From NCBI GenBank assembly GCA_021771265.1, contig JAETPK010000004.1, forward strand, positions 1-58,822: a stretch of DNA of 58,822 bases. The letters are read 5' to 3'. Numbering within the stretch: position 1 is the first letter of the stretch; each line of letters starts with the position of its first letter. Both the position numbers and the translations under genes were made by a program. The notes beneath the pieces were generated by a model, which worked only from the letters and a program-made list of their open reading frames with translations, did not search any database and was not told the origin of the DNA. Source of the DNA: Oscillospiraceae bacterium (lineage in GTDB: Bacteria; Bacillota; Clostridia; Oscillospirales; Oscillospiraceae). Of the stretch, positions 33,625 through 41,687 are shown in pieces.

Positions 33625-35310
33625 ATGAAGCTCTGGAGACGATGGACCGCCGCCCTGCTGGCGCTGGCCGTGTGCGCATCCCTGCTGGCCGGCTGCGAAA
33701 AGGACGCGGAGGGGATCGCCCTGGCGGTGTGCCTGGGGGACGAGCCCGCCAGCCTGGACCCCATTTACGCCGCGGCGGAGGGGGACCAGACCATCGTGAC
33801 CCACCTGTATGAAAACCTCATGCGGGTGACGGTGGACGTGTCCGGCGGCACCGCTGTTTCCAACGGCATGGCCAAAAGCTACAGCATGGAAAGCAACCAC
33901 GACGGCACGGTCACCTGGACCTTCCGCCTCCGCGGTACCAAATGGTCCGACGGACGGGCGGTGAAGGCGGATGACTTTGTGTATGCCTGGCGGCGGCTGG
34001 CGGACCCGGCCAGCGGCTCGCCCTACGCCTCTGTTTTGTCCGTGGTGGCGGGCTATGACGAAGTCCGCGCCACGGGGGACACGTCTCTGCTGCAAGTCAG
34101 CGCCCGGAACGACAGTACGCTGGAAGTGGTGCTCACCGGCGATTACGACTGGTTTTTGACGGACGTGTGCACCTCCCCCGCCACCAGCCCCTTGCGGGAG
34201 GACGTGGTAGCGCGCCTGCGGGACGCGGCAGTGGAGCGCAACAAGACCGCCGAGGCGGAGACCGGCACGGCGGGGACGGAAAAATGGTGGTCCCAGCCGG
34301 AAAAGCTGGTGACCAACGGTCCCTACCAGATTGGTGTCTACACCGCCGGGGAGTCCCTGACCCTGACGGACTACGCCCGGTATTACGGCAGTCACTCCGG
34401 CCCCACGGAGCTGGAATTCCGCTTTGCCGCCACGGCGGAGGAGGCCCAGGCCCTGTATGACGAGGGGGCGGTGGACCTGATCTGGCCCCTGACGGACGCG
34501 CGGATGGCGGAGCTGGCGGAAAATGAAAATTGGATGCCCGACACGACGCTGGGCACGTATACGCTGCTGCTGAACTGCGGCCGGGATGTGTTTTCCGACC
34601 CCTTGGTGCGCCAAGCGCTGGTGACAGCCATAGACCGGGAGGCCGCGGCCCAGGCGGCCGGCGTGACGGCCCGGGCGGCGGAGGGCATGGTGCCCACCGG
34701 CGTTCCCGGCGATGGGGAGGAGGACTTCCGCGCCGACAGGGCCCTGCTGGACAATGACCCGGACACCTACGCCGACCGCTGCGCCCAGGCCCGGGAGTTT
34801 CTGGAGACCGCCGGCTATGACCGCGGCGCCAGCCTGGGGGCGCTGGAATACCTGTACGCGGACACGCCGGAAAACGCCGCCGTGGCCCAGGAGCTGGCCC
34901 GGCAGTGGAAGCAGGCGCTGGGCGTCACCGTGACGCCGGTGGCCGTGACGGAAAAGGAGCTGCGGACGGCCCTGCAAGAGGGAAATTACACCCTGGCGGG
35001 ACTGGACGTGCGGCCCTCCGGCAATGACGCGGAGTGCTTTTTGATGCTGTGGACCTCTGACAGTGAAAGCAATTACGCCCGTTATGAAAACAGCGCCTAC
35101 GACACGCTCCTGGCCATCATCGCCCGGGCGGAGGTGGGCTCGGCCCGGATGGGCTGTCTCCACGACGCGGAGATGCTGCTGCTGGAGGACAGCGCCGTGG
35201 CACCCCTGTACACCGCCGTCACCGCCTGGGCGGCCCGGGAGACTCTGACCGGCGTTTGCCGGGACGCCCGGGGCTGGTTCAGCCTGACCGGTGTCACCAT
35301 GGGCGGATAA
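33625..35310 (+). CDS. Oligopeptide-type ABC substrate-binding lipoprotein
   Basis: A 561-residue solute-binding protein of the OppA/DppA family (SBP_bac_5). The signal peptide MKLWRRWTAALLALAVCASLLAGC ends in a lipobox Cys; the mature protein has LGDEPASLDPIYAAAEGDQTIVTHLYENL and the typical WTFRLRGTKWSDGRAVKADDFVYAWRRLADP motif, then later VRQALVTAIDREAA. ATG 33625 has AAGGAGAG 5 bases upstream; the in-frame Met at 33565 lies in the promoter region. It is an orphan: no permease or ATPase genes are adjacent. Peptide binding is likely; ligand unknown. Confidence 0.9.
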   Translation: MKLWRRWTAALLALAVCASLLAGCEKDAEGIALAVCLGDEPASLDPIYAAAEGDQTIVTHLYENLMRVTVDVSGGTAVSNGMAKSYSMESNHDGTVTWTFRLRGTKWSDGRAVKADDFVYAWRRLADPASGSPYASVLSVVAGYDEVRATGDTSLLQVSARNDSTLEVVLTGDYDWFLTDVCTSPATSPLREDVVARLRDAAVERNKTAEAETGTAGTEKWWSQPEKLVTNGPYQIGVYTAGESLTLTDYARYYGSHSGPTELEFRFAATAEEAQALYDEGAVDLIWPLTDARMAELAENENWMPDTTLGTYTLLLNCGRDVFSDPLVRQALVTAIDREAAAQAAGVTARAAEGMVPTGVPGDGEEDFRADRALLDNDPDTYADRCAQAREFLETAGYDRGASLGALEYLYADTPENAAVAQELARQWKQALGVTVTPVAVTEKELRTALQEGNYTLAGLDVRPSGNDAECFLMLWTSDSESNYARYENSAYDTLLAIIARAEVGSARMGCLHDAEMLLLEDSAVAPLYTAVTAWAARETLTGVCRDARGWFSLTGVTMGG

Positions 35311-35324
35311 AGTGGATATGCCAA

Positions 35325-35356
35325 GCGCCCCGGCGGTCCCGCCGGGGCGCCTTCTA
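35325..35356 (+). terminator. Intrinsic terminator after the substrate-binding protein
   Basis: GCGCCCCGGCGG / CCGCCGGGGCGC stem followed by CTTCT. Confidence 0.7.
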
Positions 35357-35375
35357 TATAATAGTAAGGAGAAAA

Positions 35376-35406
35376 GTGCCTCAGCCAAGCGGCTGGGGCG
35401 CTTTGT
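35376..35406 (+). terminator. Second hairpin, possible terminator
   Basis: GCCTCAGCC / GGCTGGGGC stem followed by GCTTTG, just before the SLH-protein promoter; insulates it from the upstream gene. Confidence 0.5.
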
Positions 35407-35436
35407 TACGACTGTGTTACAAAAGGCAAAATCCCC

Positions 35437-35465
35437 TTGCAATCCAAAAACGGATTTGTTATCAT
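35437..35465 (+). promoter_or_regulatory. Promoter of the SLH surface protein
   Basis: TTGCAA (35437-35442), 17-base spacer, TATCAT (35460-35465). It leaves an unusually long leader of about 165 bases before the ATG at 35640. Confidence 0.7.
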
Positions 35466-35639
35466 GCAACGTGAACAGAAGAGGACGATTTCGCCCGGCA
35501 GCCCGGCGCAGATACGGACCGGCTAGCCACGGTATGTGTGCCGTGAAGACGGGCAGGACCTCCTTGGACGTTCATATTTCAAATGCCGGAAGGGGACCCA
35601 CAGTCTCCCGAAGGTAAATTTTAAAGGAGGAAAAACCCC

Positions 35640-38093
35640 ATGAAGAAGTTCCTTTCTCTGGTTCTGGCTCTGGTTATGACCATGTCTCTGGTCACCATCA
35701 GCGCCGGCGCCAAGGACTTCACCGATGATGACAAGGTCACCTATGACGATGCCATCGAAGTGATGTCCGAGCTGAAGGTCATCGACGGTTATACCGACGG
35801 TTCCTTCCGCCCCACCACCGAGCTGAATCGTGGCGCTGCCGCCAAGATCATCTGCAACATGATCCTGGGCCCCACCACCGCTTCCGCTCTGAACGCTACC
35901 ACCGCTCCTTTCTCTGATGTTCCCGCCAACTCCGTGTTTGCTGGCTACATCACCTACTGCGCCAAGGAAGGCATCATCAACGGCTATTCTGATGGCACCT
36001 TCCGTCCCACCGCTCCTCTGACTGGCTATGCCTTCATGAAGATGCTGCTGGGCGCTCTGGGCTATGACGCTGATGTGGAAGGCTTCACCGGCGCCAACTG
36101 GTCCGTCAACGTGGCGAAGCAGGCCATCGGCATCGGCCTGGATGACGGCAACGACAACTTTGCCGGCACCAAGTACGTCACCCGTGAAGAGGCTTGCCTG
36201 TATGCTCTGAACACCCTGAAGGCCACCATGGTGGAGTATGACTCCAAGACCACCGTCATCGTCAACGGCGCTGAGGTCGTGGTCGGCGGCTCCGAGGCCA
36301 AGGAAGTCAAGGCCACCGATAAGGAAGACAAGTTCAAGGACGACGGCAAGCTGCAGTTCGCCGAGAAGTACTTCAAGGATCTGACCACCAAGAAGACCAC
36401 CGACGACTTCGGCCGTCCCGCTTCTATCTGGAAGATCAAGAACAAGGAAGTCGGCACCTACACTGATGACGCTGTTCTCACCTACACTTCCGAGGTCAAG
36501 GGCAAGACCATCTATTCCGACCTGAACGTCGACCTGGACGAGACCGAGTGGTACGCTTCCGTGGATGGCGTTGAGAAGGAGCTCAAGGACCTGAAGTCCG
36601 GCTTTGAAGTGGCCAAGAAGAACGACACCAAGATCGGCGGCAACGGCGTTCTGGTCGAGGTCTTCTATGACGACGACAAGGACGAGGGCACCATCACCCT
36701 GATTAACAGCTACCTGATGCAGGTCAACGGCGACTATGACGAGGATGACGAAGAGCTGGTCATCGACTCCGTCGACGAGTGCGAGGCTCCCTTCGCCAGC
36801 AAGACCCTGTCCTCCGACGATCTGGACGGCCTGGACGCTTTCGAGGACGAGGACTATGTCATCGTCACCGTGGCTGACGGCGACGTCAAGTCCATCGCCA
36901 AGGCTGAGATGGTCACCGGCACTGTCACCGAGTATGTGGTTGACGACACCGTGACCATGGGCGGCACTGACTATGAGTATGCCGCTACCTATGAGGATTC
37001 TGACCGTTCTTACGAGGTCAAGGAAGACTATGAGCTGTACCTGGATGCCTATGGCTATGTCATGCTGGCCAAGGGCGTTGAGGCTGACGACAACTATGTC
37101 TTCGTGGCTGACTTTGCTTCCAGCAGCCAGCTGACCACCAAGGCCAAGGTTGTGGCTTATGCCTACTTCACCGATGGCACCGAGGACGAGATCACTGTCA
37201 GCAAGGTCGACAAGAAGAAGGTTGTCGGCACCGATGCTGATAAGCTGGACGAAAACGCTTGGTTCAAGTACGTCGAGAAGGACGGCAAGTATGAGCTGAC
37301 CAGCGCCGACAACACCGACGTGAAGGTCGTGGCTGACAAGAAGGTCGTTGACTACAAGGATGCCGATCTGAAGACCTACATTGGCCAGAACCATGACTCC
37401 AAGGGCACCAAGGACACCATCTTTGTGGTCCTGGACAACGATGACAACGTCAAGGTCTACACCGGCATCAAGAACGTCCCCGCTATCACTGCTGCTAAGG
37501 ACGACTCTACCAAGGTCTATGTCTCCGAGGACAAGGGCTATGCCGCTGTCGTGTTCGTTGACCTGGGCGATGGCCACACCAAGGGCGGCGCTTCCAGCAC
37601 CGATGTGATCTACATCACTGGCTTCGATAAGGCCGGTACTGACTCCAGCGACAACGATTACTATCGTTACAAGGCCGTTGTCAACGGCAAGCTGGATCAG
37701 AAGGTCAAGTTCGACGTGACCCCCAAGGAGCTGCCCGAGGGCCTGTATGTCAACATCGAGTATGATTCCGAGACCGGCTTCGTCACCGAGTGGGATGTCG
37801 TTCCCTCCGATGCCGTGGACGAGGATGACTTCGATATGCTGAAGGTCTCCAAGGTCGACTCCCAGAAGGCCGGCGTCATCACCTTCACCGTTGGTAAGGA
37901 TGAGAACGCCAAGTACTACATGGCCGACGACGCCACCATCTTCGTGGTGGAGTACAAGGATGACGGCAAGGTCGACGATGTGAAGACCGTGTCCGCCAAG
38001 ACCCTGGCCAAGGACTTCGCTGACAAGGGTGCTACCGTCTACGGCGTGAAGAACGCTGACGGCGACTACACCGCTCTGTACGTTGCGAAGTAA
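35640..38093 (+). CDS. S-layer-homology (SLH) surface protein
   Basis: An 817-residue secreted protein. The signal peptide MKKFLSLVLALVMTMSLVTISAGA is followed by three SLH repeats: about 25-75 (ELKVIDGYTDGSFRPTTELNRG), about 92-140 (KEGIINGYSDGTFRPTAPLTG) and about 145-200 (GFTGANWS...YVTREEACLYAL). SLH domains bind pyruvylated cell-wall polymers. The remaining 600 residues are acidic, Asp/Lys/Val-rich beta-type sequence with no recognised catalytic domain. The gene uses GCT, GTC and AAG codons far more uniformly than its neighbours, the pattern of a very highly expressed gene. A perfect AAAGGAGG site lies 9 bases before the ATG. Likely the S-layer protein or a major wall protein. Confidence 0.9.
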   Translation: MKKFLSLVLALVMTMSLVTISAGAKDFTDDDKVTYDDAIEVMSELKVIDGYTDGSFRPTTELNRGAAAKIICNMILGPTTASALNATTAPFSDVPANSVFAGYITYCAKEGIINGYSDGTFRPTAPLTGYAFMKMLLGALGYDADVEGFTGANWSVNVAKQAIGIGLDDGNDNFAGTKYVTREEACLYALNTLKATMVEYDSKTTVIVNGAEVVVGGSEAKEVKATDKEDKFKDDGKLQFAEKYFKDLTTKKTTDDFGRPASIWKIKNKEVGTYTDDAVLTYTSEVKGKTIYSDLNVDLDETEWYASVDGVEKELKDLKSGFEVAKKNDTKIGGNGVLVEVFYDDDKDEGTITLINSYLMQVNGDYDEDDEELVIDSVDECEAPFASKTLSSDDLDGLDAFEDEDYVIVTVADGDVKSIAKAEMVTGTVTEYVVDDTVTMGGTDYEYAATYEDSDRSYEVKEDYELYLDAYGYVMLAKGVEADDNYVFVADFASSSQLTTKAKVVAYAYFTDGTEDEITVSKVDKKKVVGTDADKLDENAWFKYVEKDGKYELTSADNTDVKVVADKKVVDYKDADLKTYIGQNHDSKGTKDTIFVVLDNDDNVKVYTGIKNVPAITAAKDDSTKVYVSEDKGYAAVVFVDLGDGHTKGGASSTDVIYITGFDKAGTDSSDNDYYRYKAVVNGKLDQKVKFDVTPKELPEGLYVNIEYDSETGFVTEWDVVPSDAVDEDDFDMLKVSKVDSQKAGVITFTVGKDENAKYYMADDATIFVVEYKDDGKVDDVKTVSAKTLAKDFADKGATVYGVKNADGDYTALYVAK

Positions 38094-38129
38094 TTCAGTC
38101 AATATTGACTTGATTACCCAATGACAGCA

Positions 38130-38167
38130 AACAAGGCCCCGCACCGAAAGGTGCGGGGCCTTGTTCT
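38130..38167. terminator. Bidirectional intrinsic terminator
   Basis: AACAAGGCCCCGCACC / GGTGCGGGGCCTTGTT perfect 16-bp stem with a GAAA loop, between the SLH gene and the convergent minus-strand small gene. Confidence 0.9.
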
Positions 38168-38169
38168 GC

Positions 38170-38274
38170 TTACTGCGTTTCTTGGGCTTCCGCGGGAAAA
38201 TAGTCCTCCGGGACTTCCCGCTGCTCCAGCTCCTGGGTGCCGTCCTCCCGGCACACCAACACTTCAATGGTCAT
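38170..38274 (-). CDS. 34-residue phage-like small protein
   Basis: Encodes a 34-residue acidic protein (MTIEVLVCREDGTQELEQ, then a Tyr-Phe-Pro core). Its ATG overlaps the stop of the upstream tail-fibre-like gene in the ATGA pattern, so it is translated with it. Short proteins of this design follow tail-fibre genes in many Firmicutes prophages. Too short for a firm family call; function unknown. Confidence 0.6.
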   Translation of the reverse strand: MTIEVLVCREDGTQELEQREVPEDYFPAEAQETQ

Positions 38275-38987
38275 AACTTCACCCCATAGATCTTGATCCT
38301 GCCGCCCGCCTGGATCTTCACGGTACTGTCCGAGGACACGAAATTCAGCGTCTGCACTGTGGCGGGCGTGACGCCGCTGCTGGCCCGCAGCTGGGCGTAC
38401 TGCGCATTCCCGTGGCCGTTATAGCCCACGTATTCATACATGGACGCCAGCTGTGTTCCGGTCCCGAACAGGCGGATCAGATGATAATACAAATTGTCCC
38501 GATTGGACATTGACGCCAGATACTCCCGGCTGACATCATCCACATCATAGGACTTCTCGGCGATCTTATTGACCCGCAGGTACACGGTGGCGTTATTGCA
38601 GGTCAGCATGGGCACCACCAGCACATAGGCGTACTGCCGCAGGTCGATGCCGCTCATGCTCACGTCCACCTGGACCGCGGCGGCGCTGGTGGTGACCTCC
38701 CGCAGCTTCACAAGGGGCAGGGCGTTCACCTGGGCCTGCAGCGCCGCCAGGGCCGTCTTGTCCGCCTTGGTGGATTCCAGCTGGCTTTTGGCGCTGTTGA
38801 TGGCCTGGGTCCGGGCCTGCTGCTCTGCCGTGATGGCCGCGGCCCGGGCGCTCTCCTCCGCCGCCGCCCGTACGCTCAGCGCCGCCAGCCCCGCCTCCAC
38901 ATTGGCGTTGTCCCGGTTGAAGTCCTCCCGCAGGATGCGGTCCTCCGGGGCCCACTGGCACAGCTGGTACTGACTGGTCTTTTCCAT
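38271..38987 (-). CDS. Prophage tail-fibre-like protein
   Basis: A 238-residue protein. The N-terminus SQYQLCQWAPEDRILREDFNRDNANVEAGLAAL matches the start of many Clostridia phage tail-fibre or tail-associated proteins. Residues about 40-75 form an Ala/Glu/Arg coiled coil (trimerisation), and the C-terminal half (about 95-238) is a beta-rich, Tyr/Asn-containing region typical of receptor-binding tips. AGGGGGTGAG precedes the ATG. No capsid, portal, terminase or integrase is nearby, so this is a stranded tail module or a domesticated adhesin. Function inferred. Confidence 0.65.
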   Translation of the reverse strand: MEKTSQYQLCQWAPEDRILREDFNRDNANVEAGLAALSVRAAAEESARAAAITAEQQARTQAINSAKSQLESTKADKTALAALQAQVNALPLVKLREVTTSAAAVQVDVSMSGIDLRQYAYVLVVPMLTCNNATVYLRVNKIAEKSYDVDDVSREYLASMSNRDNLYYHLIRLFGTGTQLASMYEYVGYNGHGNAQYAQLRASSGVTPATVQTLNFVSSDSTVKIQAGGRIKIYGVKL

Positions 38988-39044
38988 GGTCTCACCCCCT
39001 TCCGGCCCGGTTGGGCTTCTACCTTACGGGGCCCCGGGGGGCGT

Positions 39045-39089
39045 TTGTTGCACGCGGACGTGCAACAATTCCAAAAAAATTTTTTTGGA
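39045..39089. repeat. Two adjacent perfect palindromes
   Basis: First, TTGTTGCACG / CGTGCAACAA arms (39045-39054, 39059-39068) around CGGA. Second, a 20-base perfect palindrome at 39070-39089 with seven A then seven T flanked by TCC/GGA. Both lie in the leader of the tail-fibre-like gene. They could be an operator plus a hairpin or part of a mobile-element end. Confidence 0.6.
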
Positions 39090-39093
39090 CGCG

Positions 39094-39123
39094 AAAAAAG
39101 GCCGCCCTTTCGGGCGGCCTGTG
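39094..39123 (-). terminator. Intrinsic terminator after the O-antigen-ligase-like gene
   Basis: AAAAAAGGCCGCCC / GGGCGGCC stem; T run on the minus strand. Confidence 0.85.
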
Positions 39124-39136
39124 GCCTGTCCGGGAC

Positions 39137-41536
39137 TTATTCCCCCAGCAGGGCCTGTAAAATACCGTAAGCGGTCTCGCCATCGGCGCCGGACTCCGCC
39201 AGGGAGACGGCGGCATCCAAAAAGACTTGGTTTTCGTCCTCCAGGACGATTTCCTCCAGCCGGCTGGAGCTGTTGAAGTCCGCCAGCTGACCGGCAAAGT
39301 CCGACACCCCGGGGAGGAAGTCTTCCAGCTCCTCCGGCTCCAATTGTCCGGCGGCCTGGGCGTATAGGTTGGTGACGCTGTTCCACGCGGCGGGGTTGGA
39401 GGCCTCCTGGGCCAGACCCGTCTGGGAGACCCGGAAGAAGCCGGCAAAGTCCCGCAGGGGCAGGTAATAATAGGCGGCGGCGTGATAGCAGTTGTCGAAT
39501 TCGCCGGTGGCCTCCAGTTTTTTGGCGTAGCCGGCGGCGATGCCCCGGCCGGTGACGCTGTCCATTTGCAAGGCGTTGGCCATGGCGTTGATCTGGTAGG
39601 TGGAGTCGTCATAGACCTCCATGCGGTCCAGCTTTTGCAGCCGGGCCACGAACTGGCTGACGGAAAGGTCCTCGTCCTCCAGGGCCTGGAAGGAGCGGGC
39701 CGCCAGCAGGGAGCTGGCCTGGAAGCCGGTGAACACCAGCACGATAATGCCCAGAGCCGCCGCCAGCCCGGCGCCCACCGTCAGGGACCGCTTCCCCTCC
39801 GCGGCGGGGGCGAAGCGGATGATGAGCACGGCGAAAAGGACGTACACCACCACCTGGTACATCTGGGCGGACCAGACTACCTCCGTCATGGAGTGGCAGA
39901 TCATCATGGTCAGGCAGGCCGCCAGCATGGGGACCAAGGGGTCCTCCTCCCGCCGGCGGCGCAGCAGGGTCCAAATGGCGCTGCCCAGCAGCAGCAGGAA
40001 GCTGCCCAGGCCCAGGATGCCCGCCTCGTCCAGGATCTGAATGAGCTGGTTGTGGATATACTTGGATTCGTAGTAGAAGCTCTGCACGCTGGTCAGCTGG
40101 CCTTCCACGCCGCCCACACCCCAGCCGATAAGGGGGCTTTGCTTCCAAAGCTGGATGCCGTCCCGGAAGAAAACCAGCCGCTGGATGAAGTTTTGGTTGG
40201 CCCACAGACCCTGGAGCCGGTTGGCGGCAAAGCCGGGCAGCAGCTTATAGCCCAAGGGCAGCTTTGTTCCGTCAGACAGGGTGACGGCGTTCAGGGCGCC
40301 GTCCCCGGAGAGGACGAACCACACCACCCGGGAATCCTCCGGTACGGTGAAGGAGGCCTGGGACAGGCTGCCCTCATAGAGGACGGTGTTGGTGTGCATC
40401 ATCAGCTGCACGTCGTTCTGGGTGTAGATCTGCACCTGAGCGTCCGCACCGTCCACGGTGACGGTGTAGGTCCCGGCGTCGGGGTAGATGGCGCGGGAGA
40501 GGGGAGCGCCCTCCGCCAGCGTGGTGCCGCCGGTGAGCTGCATGGCCAGTACCACATATACCACCGCCAGTGCCGCCAGGGCGCCGCCGGCGATGGCCAC
40601 CGCCTTGCCCCGGTCCTCCAGGGCGGCGGCCGCCTTGCGGCCCACGAAGCGGTCCAGGGCCCATATGGCGCCGCCGCACACAAAGGCCAGCAGGTCCGGC
40701 AGGATGCTGCCGGTGCCCAGGAAGGGATACGCCGCGAAGGCGCAGACCACCGTCACCACCACGCACTCCAGCATCAGTAGAAACAGCGGCAGGCGGTGGC
40801 CCTTGCCTGCGCACAGCACGTACACCAGGCAGGTGACGCCAAAGGCGGCCATGGCACCCATGGAGAAGGACAGGAAGAAGGCCAGGGCCTCCACCCCAAG
40901 GGCCGCGGCGGCCGCAGCCCGGCCCTTTTCACATTGGGCGGTCTTGTACAGGTACAGGGAGACCAGCAGACCGAAGGCGATGAGACCGGCGGAGACGTTG
41001 GCGTTGGAGAAGATGCCGGTGATGCGGACGCCGGATTCATAGCCGATGGTGCTCAGGGGGTAGTTGGAATGGAACAGCTTCATGAGGGCGGAAAAGCCCT
41101 GGGTGGGCAGCAGCCAGCCGCTGGCGTCAATGCACAGGAAGGACACCACGGCCAGCACTCCGTTCAGGGCCCACAACAGCCCGGAGAGCTTGTCCTTTCC
41201 CGTCCGGGCCAGCACCAGGCCGAACACCGCCAGGGCGATGAGCATTTTGATGCTCTCCCGGGCGGCGTAGCTGCCGAAGCTGCACCACAGGCCGGAGGCC
41301 AGGTACACCAACGAGTACAGGACCACCGCCGCTGTCAACAGGGAGACACGGCGGCGCAGTCGGCCCAGGGGCGTCCGCCCCAGGACCAGAAGAAAGCAAA
41401 CCACCGCAAAGCCCACGGCGAACTGGCGGCTGATGGCCGTCACCGCCAGGAACAGCAGCACCGGCAGCAGGCAGGGGTAGACCTTTCCCAGTGGGTCCCG
41501 GGGAGCGGGAGAGGCGGGGCGTTGAAATTTAGCCAA
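39137..41536 (-). CDS. O-antigen-ligase/polymerase-like membrane protein with inserted beta domain
   Basis: A 799-residue membrane protein of the Wzy_C superfamily. There are about ten or more membrane helices in the first 330 residues, then a large extracytoplasmic block (about 355-440) with TYTVTVDGADAQVQIYTQND and SFTVPEDSRVVWFVLSG, unusual for the family. The ligase signature follows: FFRDGIQLWKQSPLIGWGVGGVE and YIHNQLIQILDEAGILGLG, then more helices. The C-terminal 200 residues are soluble and helical, possibly TPR-like. It likely transfers or polymerises a lipid-linked glycan for the cell surface. Own promoter and terminator. Confidence 0.82.
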   Translation of the reverse strand: MAKFQRPASPAPRDPLGKVYPCLLPVLLFLAVTAISRQFAVGFAVVCFLLVLGRTPLGRLRRRVSLLTAAVVLYSLVYLASGLWCSFGSYAARESIKMLIALAVFGLVLARTGKDKLSGLLWALNGVLAVVSFLCIDASGWLLPTQGFSALMKLFHSNYPLSTIGYESGVRITGIFSNANVSAGLIAFGLLVSLYLYKTAQCEKGRAAAAAALGVEALAFFLSFSMGAMAAFGVTCLVYVLCAGKGHRLPLFLLMLECVVVTVVCAFAAYPFLGTGSILPDLLAFVCGGAIWALDRFVGRKAAAALEDRGKAVAIAGGALAALAVVYVVLAMQLTGGTTLAEGAPLSRAIYPDAGTYTVTVDGADAQVQIYTQNDVQLMMHTNTVLYEGSLSQASFTVPEDSRVVWFVLSGDGALNAVTLSDGTKLPLGYKLLPGFAANRLQGLWANQNFIQRLVFFRDGIQLWKQSPLIGWGVGGVEGQLTSVQSFYYESKYIHNQLIQILDEAGILGLGSFLLLLGSAIWTLLRRRREEDPLVPMLAACLTMMICHSMTEVVWSAQMYQVVVYVLFAVLIIRFAPAAEGKRSLTVGAGLAAALGIIVLVFTGFQASSLLAARSFQALEDEDLSVSQFVARLQKLDRMEVYDDSTYQINAMANALQMDSVTGRGIAAGYAKKLEATGEFDNCYHAAAYYYLPLRDFAGFFRVSQTGLAQEASNPAAWNSVTNLYAQAAGQLEPEELEDFLPGVSDFAGQLADFNSSSRLEEIVLEDENQVFLDAAVSLAESGADGETAYGILQALLGE

Positions 41537-41575
41537 GGAACTTCACTCCTATATCACATAATTTAACAGCATAAT

Positions 41576-41604
41576 ATTATAAACATATTATCCCGCCTTT
41601 TCAA
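41576..41604 (-). promoter_or_regulatory. Promoter of the ligase-like gene
   Basis: Minus strand: TTGAAA (41604-41599), 17-base spacer, TATAAT (41581-41576). Confidence 0.75.
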
Positions 41605-41636
41605 CTATTTTCCGGTGAAGGATGGCTGAAAAAACA

Positions 41637-41669
41637 AAAAAACGCCCCGCGCCGCCGGCGCGGGGCATT
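41637..41669 (-). terminator. Intrinsic terminator after the glycosyltransferase
   Basis: CGCCCCGCGCCG / CGGCGCGGGGC stem with a T run on the minus strand. Confidence 0.85.
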
Positions 41670-41687
41670 GGTGCGTCCGGAAAGCCG

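Noticed and set aside
35380-35475. 31-codon frame beginning GTG after AAGGAG between the substrate-binding protein and SLH genes
   Set aside because: It overlaps a hairpin and the SLH promoter and has no family resemblance; the ribosome site is probably chance.
35523-38267. 914-codon open frame on the minus strand antisense to the SLH protein gene
   Set aside because: It is opposite a strongly biased, highly expressed gene whose GC-rich third positions create long antisense frames. It has no ribosome site and no recognisable domain.
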